Shown here: positions 42,291-53,900 of the stretch, piece after piece
How positions within the stretch are numbered: the stretch's first letter is position 1
Layout of the letters: each line of letters starts with the position of its first letter
Assembly (NCBI RefSeq): GCF_964199755.1
Contig: NC_133906.1
Span: forward strand, 18,263,378-18,327,377
From: Larus michahellis
Lineage: Eukaryota > Chordata > Aves > Charadriiformes > Laridae
Length of the DNA: 64,000 bases
Direction of reading: 5' to 3'
Translations under genes and position numbers: made by a program
Notes under the pieces: generated by a model
Databases searched by the model: none
The model's input: the letters and a program-made list of their open reading frames with translations, nothing else
Told to the model about the DNA's origin: nothing

Positions 42291-43221
42291 TTGGACTCAA
42301 GTGACCCCAAACTGTAGCAGACCTACAGAGAGACACTTGGGGGGAAAAAATGGAGTCAATTTTTCAAGCCATTTGGCCATGGGCGCTCAGGACTTCAACA
42401 GACTCTATTTGCCTTTCTTGAGAGCAGTCTCTCCTGAAAGTGAGCAGTCTCTCCTGAAGCTCGTCTAGCTTCTTCCCTTCCATGTTTTACTGAGATTGGT
42501 CAAAGCCAAACCCTTTATGCTTTCTAGAGCATATGAGTCCTGAGTCTTGGGAGAGGAGAGGCCTTAAAATGCAGCACAGCAGGGGCTTGCTGGACTCTTG
42601 GTACACCAACACGAGGGGAATATAATGCACCCGGTTTCCCCAGGCATCCTGCAAAGCACAGAGAGAAGAGGGACCTCTGGAAAAGCTGGCCATACACCCC
42701 CAACCTCGACCCAGCACGCTGCCACCATGCCCTGCAGGACTTTGCTCCCCTCTCCTGCCTGTAAGGTGAGCTGACGGCTCTGCCTGTATTTTTCCACCCC
42801 TGAGAGTTGTCAGGTCCTACTTGCCCTCCTTTGTCTCTCTGCTGGCACCTTGATGACTTGCTAATCTGGTCACCTGCCACCCTCCCAGCCCTCCTCCCGC
42901 CAGTGCTAAATGTCCCATCCACCCTCCATTCAAGACCAATCTAAACGGTGCTATTGCAATTCCCTGCAAAAAAAAAACCCAAACACGCAGGGCTCCCTTA
43001 ATGGTGCACCATTTGTTTGGAGAGCCCCATTGCTCAGGAGGGACCCTCTGCTTCCTTCTGCCCGAGGCTTGGGCAGCACCTCCTGTAATCACCAGGCTCC
43101 TGTACACCATGGTGCAGGCAGGGATCGGGGTGGAGGAGGGCTGGTTTGGTGTTAGTATTTGGGTTTTTTAAAAAACAAAGCAACCAGAACAGTTTTTGGA
43201 GGTATAAAACCATTCCAGAGC

Positions 43222-43380
43222 ATGTCAAAGTTGGATGCCCATTCCCTGGAGGTGTTCAAGGCCAGGCTCGATGAGGCTTTGAGCAACCTGGTCTTGTGGG
43301 AGGTGTCCCTCTCCAGGGCAGGGGGTTGGAACTAGATGATCTTTAAGGTTCCTTCCAACCCAAACCATTCTATGATTCTA
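43222..43380 (+). mobile_element. CR1 LINE 3' fragment (sense)
   Basis: Contains GGAGGTGTTCAAGGCCAGGC, GGGTTGGAACTAGATGATCT, TTCCTTCCAACCCAAACC, and ends in ATTCTATGATTCTA, the diagnostic avian CR1 3' terminus. It is 5'-truncated as usual. Left edge approximate. Confidence 0.95.
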
Positions 43381-43904
43381 GAAGTAGGTCCAAATCAGTT
43401 TATCAGTATACCTGCAGCAAGCAGCGCACTTTGTGGACCACAGGGGCTGAATCTCCACCCCACCTCATTTTCTGAGGCCCACGAAGTCAGGCAGAGCCCT
43501 TTCCCAGGCTCTGTCCGCTCAGCCCTGGTCCACAGCCTCGCCAGGAGACACCCCTCACTGCTCTGTCCCGGGATGCTTTTCCCTGGCTCTTCCTCTCCAG
43601 TTAGGAGAATAATGTCTCCAAACCAGGCCACTGGCTGATCAGATCTCGCACCTTGGGTCATCTCAGAGCAATGGCAGTCGCGCTAGGACACCATCTTGGG
43701 CCAGCCACCCCACAGTGGTACATGCCACGGCCACGTTTGTGTGAAGCATCAATGACCATTTGTGCAGGGGGAGGCCAGCCCCAGAAAGGACTAGCCAGGT
43801 CTGCGTTCCATTTACAGGAGCTGTAAAACTGCCACCTGGCCAGTGGCTTTACGGCTTTGGATGATGCTGGTGTCAAAGACGTTTGGTGCAGGAGCCAGCT
43901 GGAA

Positions 43905-44040
43905 CCAAGCCAGTTTTATATTTAATCTTGCCTATAAATACAAATAAAGGGTCTGTATTTTGAGTGAGCGACAGGCGCACCACGGACATTATTAAACCTT
44001 CCAAAAATAAACCTCTGCCAAAGTGAAGGGAGCCAGATTT
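43905..44040. other. AT-rich segment with plus-strand AATAAA hexamers
   Basis: TTTTATATTTAATC, CTATAAATACAAATAAAGGG (43931-43950) and CCAAAAATAAACC. Two AATAAA hexamers lie on the plus strand, one followed by a T/G-rich stretch, so a weak polyadenylation signal is possible, but no plus-strand gene precedes it. Confidence 0.25.
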
Positions 44041-44190
44041 TTCCTGGAAAGTATCAGCGCGGGGCAGGGGGTGCTAACAGGGCAGCCCCTCAGCCGCATG
44101 GCCCCTCTCCAACAGCTGCTCTGCGTCAGGAGCTCCTTCCTCCCTCTCGCTGTTTGCTTGTTTTAGCCCCAAAAATGCCTGAGCAGCTCC

Positions 44191-44526
44191 TCATAGAATC
44201 ACAGAATGGTTCGGGTTGGAAGGGACCTTAAAGATCATCTAATTCCAGGCTCCTGCCCCGGGCAGGGACACCTCCCACCAGCCCAGGTTGCTCAAAGCCC
44301 CGTCCAGCCTGGCCTTGAACCCCTCCAGGGATGGGGCAGCCACAGCTTCTCTGGGCAGCCTGGGCCAGGGGCTCACCGCCCTCAGCGCGAAAAACTTCTT
44401 CCTGGTATCTAATCTAAATCTTCCCTCTCTCAGTTTGAAGCCATTACCCCTCGTCCTATCACTGCATGCCCTTGCAAAAAGCCCCTCTCCAGCTTTCCCG
44501 CAGGCCCCCATCCGACACTGGGAGGT
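44191..44526 (-). mobile_element. CR1 LINE 3' fragment (antisense), next to the TCOF1 promoter
   Basis: Starts TCATAGAATCACAGAATGGT, the reverse complement of the CR1 3' terminus, and continues with GGTTGGAAGGGACCTTAAAG, CAGGTTGCTCAAAGCCCCGT and ACCCCTCGTCCTATCACTGC. About 335 bp, well preserved. Its 5' end lies roughly 320 bp upstream of the TCOF1 ATG. Confidence 0.95.
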
Positions 44527-44742
44527 TAATGTCCACCCAGCGCTAAATCAGCCCCGAGGATTTGCCTCCAGAGCGCTGCAGGAGCCAGGCCTCCGCCTCC
44601 ACAGATGGAAAACCGAGCGGGTGTTGCTGTAATAACGACCTTCCTGTCCGTCCCCCCGCGGTTAGCAGCCTCTCCGCCCCTCTGCCTCCCCCTTCGCCCC
44701 GATGAACCCCCGGGGAGGCTGCGACGGAGCCCCTGCCCCGCC

Positions 44743-44762
44743 ACTACATTTCCCAGCGGGCC
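44743..44762 (+). promoter_or_regulatory. TCOF1: ZNF143/Staf binding motif
   Basis: ACTACATTTCCCAGCGGGCC matches the long ZNF143 consensus (ACTACAATTCCCAGCATGC) at most positions, including both ACTACA and TTCCCAGC. It ends 82 bp upstream of the TCOF1 ATG. Confidence 0.65.
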
Positions 44763-44844
44763 GCGCGGGGGGCGGAAGCGGATGTGACGCCATGTCCGCG
44801 CGGCACGCGGCGGCAGCGGGGGGCTGCGCCGAGCGGGCCGCGCC

Positions 44845-44955
44845 ATGGCGGCGGACGGCCGCGGGGGGCGGGAGCTGCTCGCCCTCATCCACCAGCACCT
44901 CCTCCGCGCCGGCTACGCCCGGGCGGCCCGCGAGCTGCAGGCGCAGATCGGGCAG
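44845..44955 (+). CDS. TCOF1: TCOF1 exon 1 (LisH motif)
   Basis: 111 nt, 37 codons, donor CAG|GTAACG. Reads MAADGRGGRELLALIHQHLL, then RAGYARAARELQAQIGQ. LLALIHQHLLRAGY and AARELQ give the LisH helix pair; human has [20 protein letters not shown]. LisH motifs mediate dimerisation. The start is the first ATG in the CpG island, in a strong context (GCCATGG). Confidence 0.95.
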
Positions 44956-47900
44956 GTAACGGGCAGCGAGGCCCGGGCGGGGCGGGAGGCAGGGGGGTCT
45001 CGGTGGGACCGGCCCTGGAGCGCGGGCCTCGGCGGGGCCGCAGGGCCTGGTCTCCCCCTCAGCGCCCACCGGACCCGTGCTGGGGGTGCCGCGCTCGCCG
45101 TGGGCCTGTGACTTCACGCCGGCCCGCCGCTCCACGCCGGACCCACGTGCTGTGCTGTCCCGTCCCGTTCGGGAGTGGGTGTCTGCTCCCTGGTGCTCCC
45201 GGGTGGGTGACCTGCCCCCCCCCCCCCCCCCCCGAGCCGGCTGAGGAGAAGGGCTGAGGTCTGTGCCCCGCCGGCTAAACTGTCCATTACCGGTGGGAAG
45301 CTGCTCCCCGAACACGTGCTGCTGCGGGTGAAGCGCCGCCGAGGGGAGGACACAGCGGGGCGGGGCAGGGGGGGCTTTAGCGGGAGCGTGTGTGCGGGGA
45401 GGAGACGTTCCCGTTTTCCTGGGGATTTCTGGAGGGGCCTCAGAGGCCTCTATTCTGTCTGGTGGCCGCATCTCAAAGCGGGGCCAGTGTCTGACTTGTG
45501 TTCTCTCTGCTTTCACAGAAATTGCTCCCTTCCCTCTTGACCTCTCTTGAGGACATCTTCACCCACTGGCAAAAGTAAGTCGAAGGAGGAAATGACTATC
45601 AAATAGATTCCAGAGTGTGTTAACGGCCAGGCTGCATGGCACGTGGGATCTTTATTTGCTGGAATTTCCCATTGTCAGAGCATTTCAGATGATAACTGTG
45701 CTCAGCAGACTTTCCTCCTAGCCTCTGATTTCAGACTGATTAGTTTCAGATGGTAAAGGTTACTTTGGTTTAAAATTTCCTGAGCTGGGGGATAAGTTGT
45801 TACTCTAGTTTTGAGCAGCTCATGCTGCTCTTGCCAGTTGGGGTTAGTACTGGAATATCGTGGGGCTCAGGGTCATGCTTTACTGCCAGAAATCTTTTCC
45901 CTAGTTCTCTTTTGCTTTCTTTTTAAAGCCATGGAGGAATATTGACCCAGGAGCAGAGAATTTGAGCAGATACTGAAATGCCAAGGCTCTTAGAGGGATT
46001 TAAACCTTGGTGTAGCGTACATCACGTATCTTCTGACTCCAAGAAATTCTACTGGTTTCAGCCTGTCCTTTCAAGTCCTTACATGTTCAGCACCTTCCTG
46101 TGTAGTTATTCCACGGAGTATCCTGTGTAAAGGTCTGCAGCCTGGAGCCTTCCCATCTGTGGGGTGTAATGACATTTGCATGTTCTTGCTTTGGTTAGAT
46201 GCTGGAGCGCAGCGCTGCAGAGGCAGGCCTGGTGGCAGCTGCAGAGCCGGGTTATCGGGGAATCAGTAGAACTGGGCTTCTGTGCCCGCATTGAGCGATG
46301 GAGTGAAGATGCTCCTCAGTGTGGCCTTGCCAGCAGCCTTGGGAAGCGGGTGTTTGACTCAAAGGTGGCTTCTGCTAGAACGTCTTGTGCCTTGGCGCTA
46401 GCCTGGTTCTTTCTCTTGTGTCTCCATGATTTTCTTGAGTAGGAGAAAGACTGGATCTAGGTGAGGACGCAGCAGTGTAGGAACAGGCTTGCAGTTCCTC
46501 CATCTAACAATTTATTGCTCTCTTGAGTATTGGTGGTGGCCTTTCTCTGTGCGAGTTATCCTAGGTGCTGCTGGAAACCCTTCCAGACACTGCTACTTTT
46601 AAAGCTTAGGGGTTGACAGGGCACTTGCATCATGTTTAATTCATTTTTCTGTAGTGTCACCCTTCTCTTGCAGTCCCACCCCACAAGGATGCCTTTTATT
46701 CCTGCTCCCCCCGAGTTATGTCTGGTTTGGAGTCAAAATAAGGGCTGTAGTGACCAGTAGTTTTGTTTATCCAGAAGGTGCCCTGCCTAGCTGGAGTGCT
46801 TTCGTGTGGGTGAGCTGTGATTCTCGCGTCTTGTCACTTCGTAGGCTTTTGGCCTGAAAATGTCTTTCCTCCGACTGCGCTGCAGCTCTTGCCCTGAGGC
46901 CGTCCTTGGTGCTGTCCTTCAGAAACTCTTTCAAAGTAAACCTAACAGTTGAGATTTCCAGTTACTTAAGAGTAGCCTCCCTCCAGGGCTACGTTTAGTC
47001 TCTGAGGATGCTGGGATGGTGTGGAAGGGTGCCTGGGTGCAGGTGGAAGCTAGACCAGCTCAGCCGCAGGAGAAGCCAAAGCCATGCAGCCCTCAAATGC
47101 TCCAGGCTGCTGTAGGGCCGGCGCCTGTGGGCACTGCTGTTTTCCTCCATGCAGTAATCCGTCAGCGGTCAGCGCCTGGTCGCTCTTGACAGATGCTTAC
47201 AGCAGTCTCTGTCGTGCTGTCAGCTGCCACTGAATCAGGAAGGCATTGGAGTATCGTAGCTGCCTGGGTGGCTTGCCCTGTTGTTTTATTAAAGGGATTA
47301 TTACAGTAGTTCACAGCTCTCTGTAACAGCAAACGTGCCTTTGGCCTAGCCTGCTTGCAAAAAAGTTGCTGTTACAGCTATGCTACTGAAACACTCATAA
47401 TAAGCACGATCTTTACTGGCAAAATCATTAAACAAACCTTATTTTTAAATTAGAAGAACAAATAAAATAAGCTAAACTGGCACAAAAGCGGGGGGTCTTT
47501 TTGCCTCTGGTAACTGTGGGTGTCTCAGGGCTTTTACCAATTTAGAAGTACTGCATGTATGAATCACACACGGACATGTGCCCAACCAATGTTACCCTTG
47601 TAATAAAGCAAATGTATTACATATGCTTTTGTTTGAAAATTAGTGATAACTTTAGCCATATCTGTTCTGCTGGTACAGGTAGGATTCAGAGCCTGGAAAC
47701 ATCTTTCTCCAGCTTAACATTTTAACCCAATGGAACAGCTTAAGCATTTACTACTTGTCTGTGGCCTCTTCCTCCCCTTCTTTCGACGCATCTTCTGTAG
47801 GTCCAACCACTTCCTTTCTTAAATCTCTCTGCAACCTGACTTTTCTGTCCTTTTGGCCTATGCGCCGAAGTTCAAATGGCTTTTGCAGCCTTTAGATTCA

Positions 47901-50900
47901 TTTCTCACAGCCTCATGGAATACCAAGACCTGTTTGGGGGTCACTGCCCTAACCCTGGGCCTACATTTATCGACTGTCTGGCTGCAGCTGGAGACAGAAT
48001 TGGTTCAGTAGGATGCCTTTGCACTGTGGTGAGCCTGACCAAATATGTTTTTGCTGCCCTGCTAAAGGAAGAAAGACTCTGCCTGGGACATGGGGGGGAA
48101 AAAAAAAGTCTGTGTTCAGCATCTCCTCTGAGTATTGGGGGATACATTGCTCTCGGGAGTTGCCCGAGGAGGACTAGAAATGTGCCTCGCGGGTTGGAGA
48201 GTATTTTTCCTGTCTCCTTTCCCATCTCCTTAGAGGAATGACATTGCATGTCCTTAGGCTGGAGCCTGACCTGAGAGTGGATGAATAATTGTATTGCAAT
48301 TTGTTCAAAATGTCTTTTATCCCCATTTTGACGCAAATTCTGTTCCTTCAGAACTCCCTCGAATTCCAGGAGAAGAAAGGCGAGTGATGAGGATGCAGCC
48401 ATCCCAGAAAAGATCAGAGTTCCTGATCCTGTGAGCAGCTCCGAGAGCTCAGAGAAAGAAGAGGATGAGAAAGAGAAGGCGAAAGCTGCGAATAGTAGGA
48501 GCCTTTCATCTCCCTGGCATTGACAGAGTAGTACTGGAGGGTTGTGTAGGAGCAGCCTGACTTGTTTGGCTAGAGAAAATGCTTGAAAAGTGATGGCTAT
48601 TCCCTTGTGCTCTATGAAAAATAGGACAACTAATTTAGCACCCCCTTCTTGTGGAGTTTCTGAGGAGCACAGATGTCTGCTGAAGCTAGAAAAAACCTGT
48701 TATGATTCATGGGGGAGGGATGGGTGTTGTCGCTTGGATGAAGCCTTGGGAACACAATGCTGCCCACTGTGGAGCACCTTCTAGTTGATCCCATGTGTCT
48801 GTTGGGCCAGGAAAGGCGGGCCTGTTTCATGGATAGGGGAATGACTTGTTAGTTGGTCTGCAAAGCCAGTGCCCTCTGTCTGAAGATCGCTGGTGCAGCT
48901 GAGGTGGGAGGCATTGGCTTGCACAGTCTAACAAAAACCCGTGTGTCTGATAAGTTTTGGCTCGGTCTCATCTGCTATAGAGCAGCCCTTGGGAATATAC
49001 GGATCTTGGCAGGTTCCTTGTCTTGGTGGTGGAGAGAAGGATGGGGTGGAGGAGCAAAGCACTTGCCTGTCCCAAGGGCAGCAGCAGAAGTGTTGGGACA
49101 GGTGTGAAGGTGGGACTCTGACCTGCCTACTGGGGCCTTCCTGCAGACCAGAGGCCATCTTGATGCGAGAAGCTCTGACACGATTTCTCTGTGGCTCTCT
49201 TTTGCAGCAGCCAGCCTTTCCCTGGCCACGAACTCAGGAGTGAATGTGGAAAGCAGTGAAGATGATGACTCCTCATCAGAAGAGGAGACACCAGCTGGAA
49301 AAGGTGCAGTTACGGTAAGGCAATACTTCTGTTGGCTTTGAAGGCTGATAGTACTCTGAGGCCAGGACTGTCCCAGACTTGTTGGCATGTGTAGAATTGT
49401 GGGCTGGAATTCATATTTAAATAATTTTCCTGTGCAGGCATAAGCCTTCTCTTACATATCTGTCCCCCAAGAGAGCTCTTCCCTAGAGAGCTCTATGGCT
49501 TGCCTGCTGCCTGATTGCTGTTTAAGGTATATGGTGTCCAGTTTAGCCCCTGATCTGCCTACAGGCTTCTAATTTCTTGTGTTTCCTGTAGGTGACACCA
49601 GCTGTGGTGAGTGGCAAGGCTGCCAACTCCCTGCATTCTCCGAACAAACCCACCGCCCCAGCAGGCAAAGCAGCAGCGCTCTCTGCTGCAAACAGAACTG
49701 TGGTCTCAAATAAGCAGCAGCCCAGTGCGCCAGCTGCATCTGCATCTCCGGTCAAGGCTGGGCAGAAACTGCCTGGTGCTGGGAAGCCTGGACATGCTGC
49801 AACAGCCACAGCCAAAGTAGGTCAAAGCAAAGCACCAGTAACAACCAAAGCACCGGAAAGCTCCAGCAGCAGCTCCTCATCAGAGAGTGAAGAGGAAAAA
49901 GAGACGCCAACTGTAAAGGCCCCAGCCCCCAAAGTGGGTAAGGAGCCTGTAGGATACGGTATATGCATGTGTGCTCCAGCTTTGCTGTGAATCAGGTCTG
50001 AGCCGTGCCTTCAGCATGTTCCTTTCGGCACCCTTGCTGGAAAGCTCAGAGTGATGCCTGTTCCTTGGGGAGGCTGCGAGAATACTGCAGAGCAGCCAGC
50101 TCTGGAGCTCTGTGGGATGAATCCAGCGTGCTTGCTCCCATTTCAAGCAGCAGATTCTGTGCTAAGATGTCTGTCTGGCAGCACCCAGAACTACGGGGCT
50201 GGAGATAACAGCGTAGTGTATCTGGAGGAGATGCAGTACTAATACTGCAGATGCTTTCAGCTTTTTGGAAAGGCACTGCAGCATCTTCTCTTTATTCCCA
50301 ATTGCAAAGGGATTGGTTTTGGGTTTTGAAGTCATTAGGGAAATCTTTTACTGCTTTGAAGTGTGTGTGTTGGGGGTGTGTGTGAGGAATAGATCACAGA
50401 AGCTCTGAAAATGATCCTTCTCTTGGCTCTTTTCCAGAGGAGGTCCAGCCAGGCTGGGTGCCCCTGCAGGGAGCTCTCTGTGACTGGGCAGCTCCCTTTA
50501 GGGCCAGAGGGTGGCCAGGAAGAATTTCCCATCTCTGCCTGCACTCGGGGGAGTGGAGTGGTGTTTGTGGGCCAGTGTTTGTCTGGAGAAGCTGTTCCTA
50601 GCAGGCTACTGATGCTTTCAGTAGGGCTAGGCCCTCTTCCCTGCAAAACCCCTTAGCCCCCTCTGTGGCTTGCTTTATTTTGCTGACTTCAAAAGCTGCA
50701 TTAGCATCATGCTCTGGGAACTCAGAGCAGGCGGCAGCTGATATCTCCTTGCTTGTGTTTCAGATCTGAAGCAGGCAGCTGGGGCCACTGAGAGCAGCAG
50801 TGAGGAATCAAGTGATGAGACATCCTCTGAGGAGGAGCTTGCAACTCCAGTGGTCCAGGTAACCTCTCCAACCCAGGTTCCTTATCTCTAGGAAATCGCT

Positions 50901-53900
50901 TCCCTTCCCTTGAAGGAAAGAGGAAATGCTGCAATGCTGTAGTCTGACAACACCCCCTTCCCTGAGTGTGTGGGATCGCCAAACCCAAGACCAGAGAAGC
51001 AGGCTGTGTGGCTGAGAGCCCTGCTAACCCCTGCCAGCATCAACTATTCCAACTCAGTTCCTCCTGGTGCCTGAAGTTGAGGGAGATCTTTTGATCTGTA
51101 GGAGGTGATTGGTGTGCAGCTCCACAGATGTAGTCAGGCAGTCCATAGAGAAAGTGGCTTGCTTCAAATAGTCCACAGCCCATGGGTCTGAACAAGCCTA
51201 TCCTGGTCAAAGTTAGCAAGGTAGCATTCTTTAAAAGATTCCATACAATTACAACTCCTAACCTGTTTCTTGTGAGATGTCACCTGATTCTCCTATTCCC
51301 AGGCAAAACCAGCTGTGAAAACAGTGCCGGTTAATGCAACACCTGTGAAAAGTGCACCTGCTGCTCCAGTGTCCTTCAAGAAGAATGCAGTGAGACAAAC
51401 AGCAGTGGCACCAAACCAGGCCAAACCCACATCCACAACGGTTCCTGGGGCTGCAAAGCCCGATGACACATCAGACAGCAGCAGCTCATCAGACAGTGAA
51501 GATGAGGAACCTCCATCAGTAACTCAAGTGCGTCTATCCAAGACTCTGCCTCTCCTTGCATGCCTCTCCAGGGCTGGGAATTGCAGTGGAAAGAAAATTC
51601 TGTAAATGCATGTAGTGCATAGCAAAGTCATGTTGCGGGTGGGAGGAAAGAGGGATGGGGTGTTTAAAGGCACCTCAGTGTCTTTGCCCTGAGCTTTAAT
51701 CAAGCCATTGTGCCTTTCTTTCAAAAAAGAAAAAAATCCATCAGTACTTCTAAGTAAAAAAAAAAAAAAAAACAACAGCAATTCTTTTCCCACCTGAAGA
51801 GGCAAATTATCATGGTTGAATTTGCCTCTCGGCTATAAATTGCAATAAATAGTGTCTAGTTTGTCGAACTGTGGTGCAGCTTAGCTTCCCTGCTGGGGGG
51901 AGTGCAAAGTGCTGCAGTGTACCCCACTGGAGGGGACTGGTAGTATCAGCAGGTTGATGAAGAATGTCTGGTCTTGCTTTCTCATCTTGGGAGACTGTCC
52001 CCACACAACGAGATGAAAGGATGCTTTGTGTTTCCTGCCAGTTGCTAATCTTCCTTCAGCATTTGCCTTTCCCAGGGGGCTCTGAAATCTCTTCCCTTGA
52101 TTACAGTCTGAGCAAATGAAATACACTGCTGTGGGATTTGCCTTGTTTCACGCTGTTCTCATCTTGTCCAGACAAAGACACCTCCAAAATCCTCCCAGGC
52201 CATCCCATCCCCGGTGAAACCTACACCAGCGGCATCACTCTCCGGCAAAGCAGTTCCAGCAAAACCACTTCCACTGTCCCAAGGGAAGCCAGCACCAAAG
52301 TCAGCGGTGCCAAAGCAGGCCAAAACCACGCTGGGAAGGACTGCTGCTCCCACGAACCCTGCTGAAAGTACGAAGCCAGTGGAGAGCTCTGACTCCTCAG
52401 GCAGTGAAGAAGAGGATCTCCCTGTGCCTGTCAGCCAGAAGGTAGATGATACCGCATTCGGCTTGGTGCTAAGGGATGGGACATGCAAGACAATTGTTTA
52501 GCCCTTAAATGCTACTGCTGATCTGCTTGAAACACCAGTAGCACATAGTATGTTGTTTCTCAGTCCCTCAAAGAGGAAGGTCTTCCTTTCTACTTGGAAA
52601 CAAGTGTAGCCTAACTCTTCTCACCCAGAAGAGGGTGGGGGCTAACCTATTTGATACCAGCTGGTTCACTCCACTCATGCCTTCCCCTCTGGAGCGGGCC
52701 TTGTGTGGGGGGTCACAGATAGCTTGGTCTTGGCTCTCCTGTGAGGGTTTGTTTAGACCTCTCATGAGAGGAGGACCATGAACTCAGGACTGGACTCAGA
52801 GTTAGGTGGCTGAGCTTGTAGGACAACAGATCCCTTCCTGAGAGCATCCATAGGCCTCTTGTATGGAGACCTGCTGCATTGACTCTGAGCTGCAAGGATC
52901 TTTGGAAAGTGTCCTGAAAGCAGCATTCTGGAGATGGCAGCTATTATCTGCTAGGGAGGAAGGGAAGCCGGGGGCAGAGCCTCACGTGTCCTCACAAAAA
53001 GGCTCTTTGTCAACACGTCCTTTCGCTATTGACAGGCAAGAGCCAGAGAGGCTCTGCATTTTTGTCTTTATAGCCTTGGTCTGCTAAGGTGGGTGGAGGG
53101 GGACGCATCTTAACAGTTGGCTCCGTGCTGCTCTCTTCCTGCGTGATTATATGTGAAGATTCAGCTCTGGGTGGCAGGAGCAGCTATTCTGATAGCTGTG
53201 CCATGGGGTCTTGCAGTAAAACGATTGAGACTTGTCTGTTCTAGCAGGGGTTGTAGGTGAAGGATGTGCTGGGGTAGGTTTGTTTCCCCCCAGTGTTGAT
53301 TTGAAGCTGGCAGCAGCAGGCAGCCATCTTGCCAACAACTATTTAACCACTTCAGCCTGTTCCCTATTGCAGACTGGTGATTACCCCTCCATAGCCACAG
53401 TCAGCAAGGAAGAGCTTGTCATCAAGGGAGCTCTATTTTTGCCAAACAGGCTGTTTCTTCCCATGTTAGTAGCCTACAGGCAGAGACCACGAGTGAAGCC
53501 TGAAGATAAACCATTAGGCTTAGCTGTGTCCACAGTCCTGTCCTCCCAGTCAAACTCTTCTTAGCTCATCCTCACCATCTGCTACTTGGGCATATGCTAA
53601 CCACTGACTTACTGTATCCTGCAACTTCCTCTGGCTTCTGTGCAAGATCCAAACAGATACAGAGCGTTGGAAGCTGCTTCATCTTTCCTTGTGGGGGTGG
53701 ATTAGCACAATTAAAATGAACATCATGCCTAAATTGAACTGCTTAATTGGTATGTTTACCCCTGAAGACTCAGGAATATTTAGTCAAAGAAGTTGACAAG
53801 GTGTTTGCATATTTTCGGGGGGAGGGGGAGGAGGATGGTGATGGGGGACAGTCTGGTTTGACCTTAAAGGTGCTGTGATCTGCTTTTCTTTTGCAACTGC

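Larger units (their letters stand above)
44640..45250 (+). promoter_or_regulatory. TCOF1: TCOF1 CpG-island promoter
   Basis: A CpG-dense region spans the TCOF1 first exon with no TATA box. Before the ATG lie a ZNF143/Staf-type site (44743-44762, ACTACATTTCCCAGC), an ETS core CGGAAG (44773-44778), TGACG (44785-44789) and YY1-type ATGGCGGC overlapping the start codon (44845-44852). These are typical of housekeeping promoters of ribosome-biogenesis genes. A 19-C homopolymer is at 45215-45233. Confidence 0.75.

Noticed and set aside
42424-42465. 20-bp direct duplication (GAGCAGTCTCTCCTGAA twice)
   Set aside because: A two-copy short duplication with no flanking structure; not a mobile element or array.
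51953-52040. C/D box snoRNA in TCOF1 intron 7
   Set aside because: A TGATGA C-box is present but there is no CTGA D-box at 60-90 nt and no terminal stem.
53372-53564. Possible extra TCOF1 exon after a TATTGCAG acceptor
   Set aside because: The peptide lacks the Lys/Pro linker and Ser/Glu tract found in every neighbouring exon, and no good in-phase donor follows.
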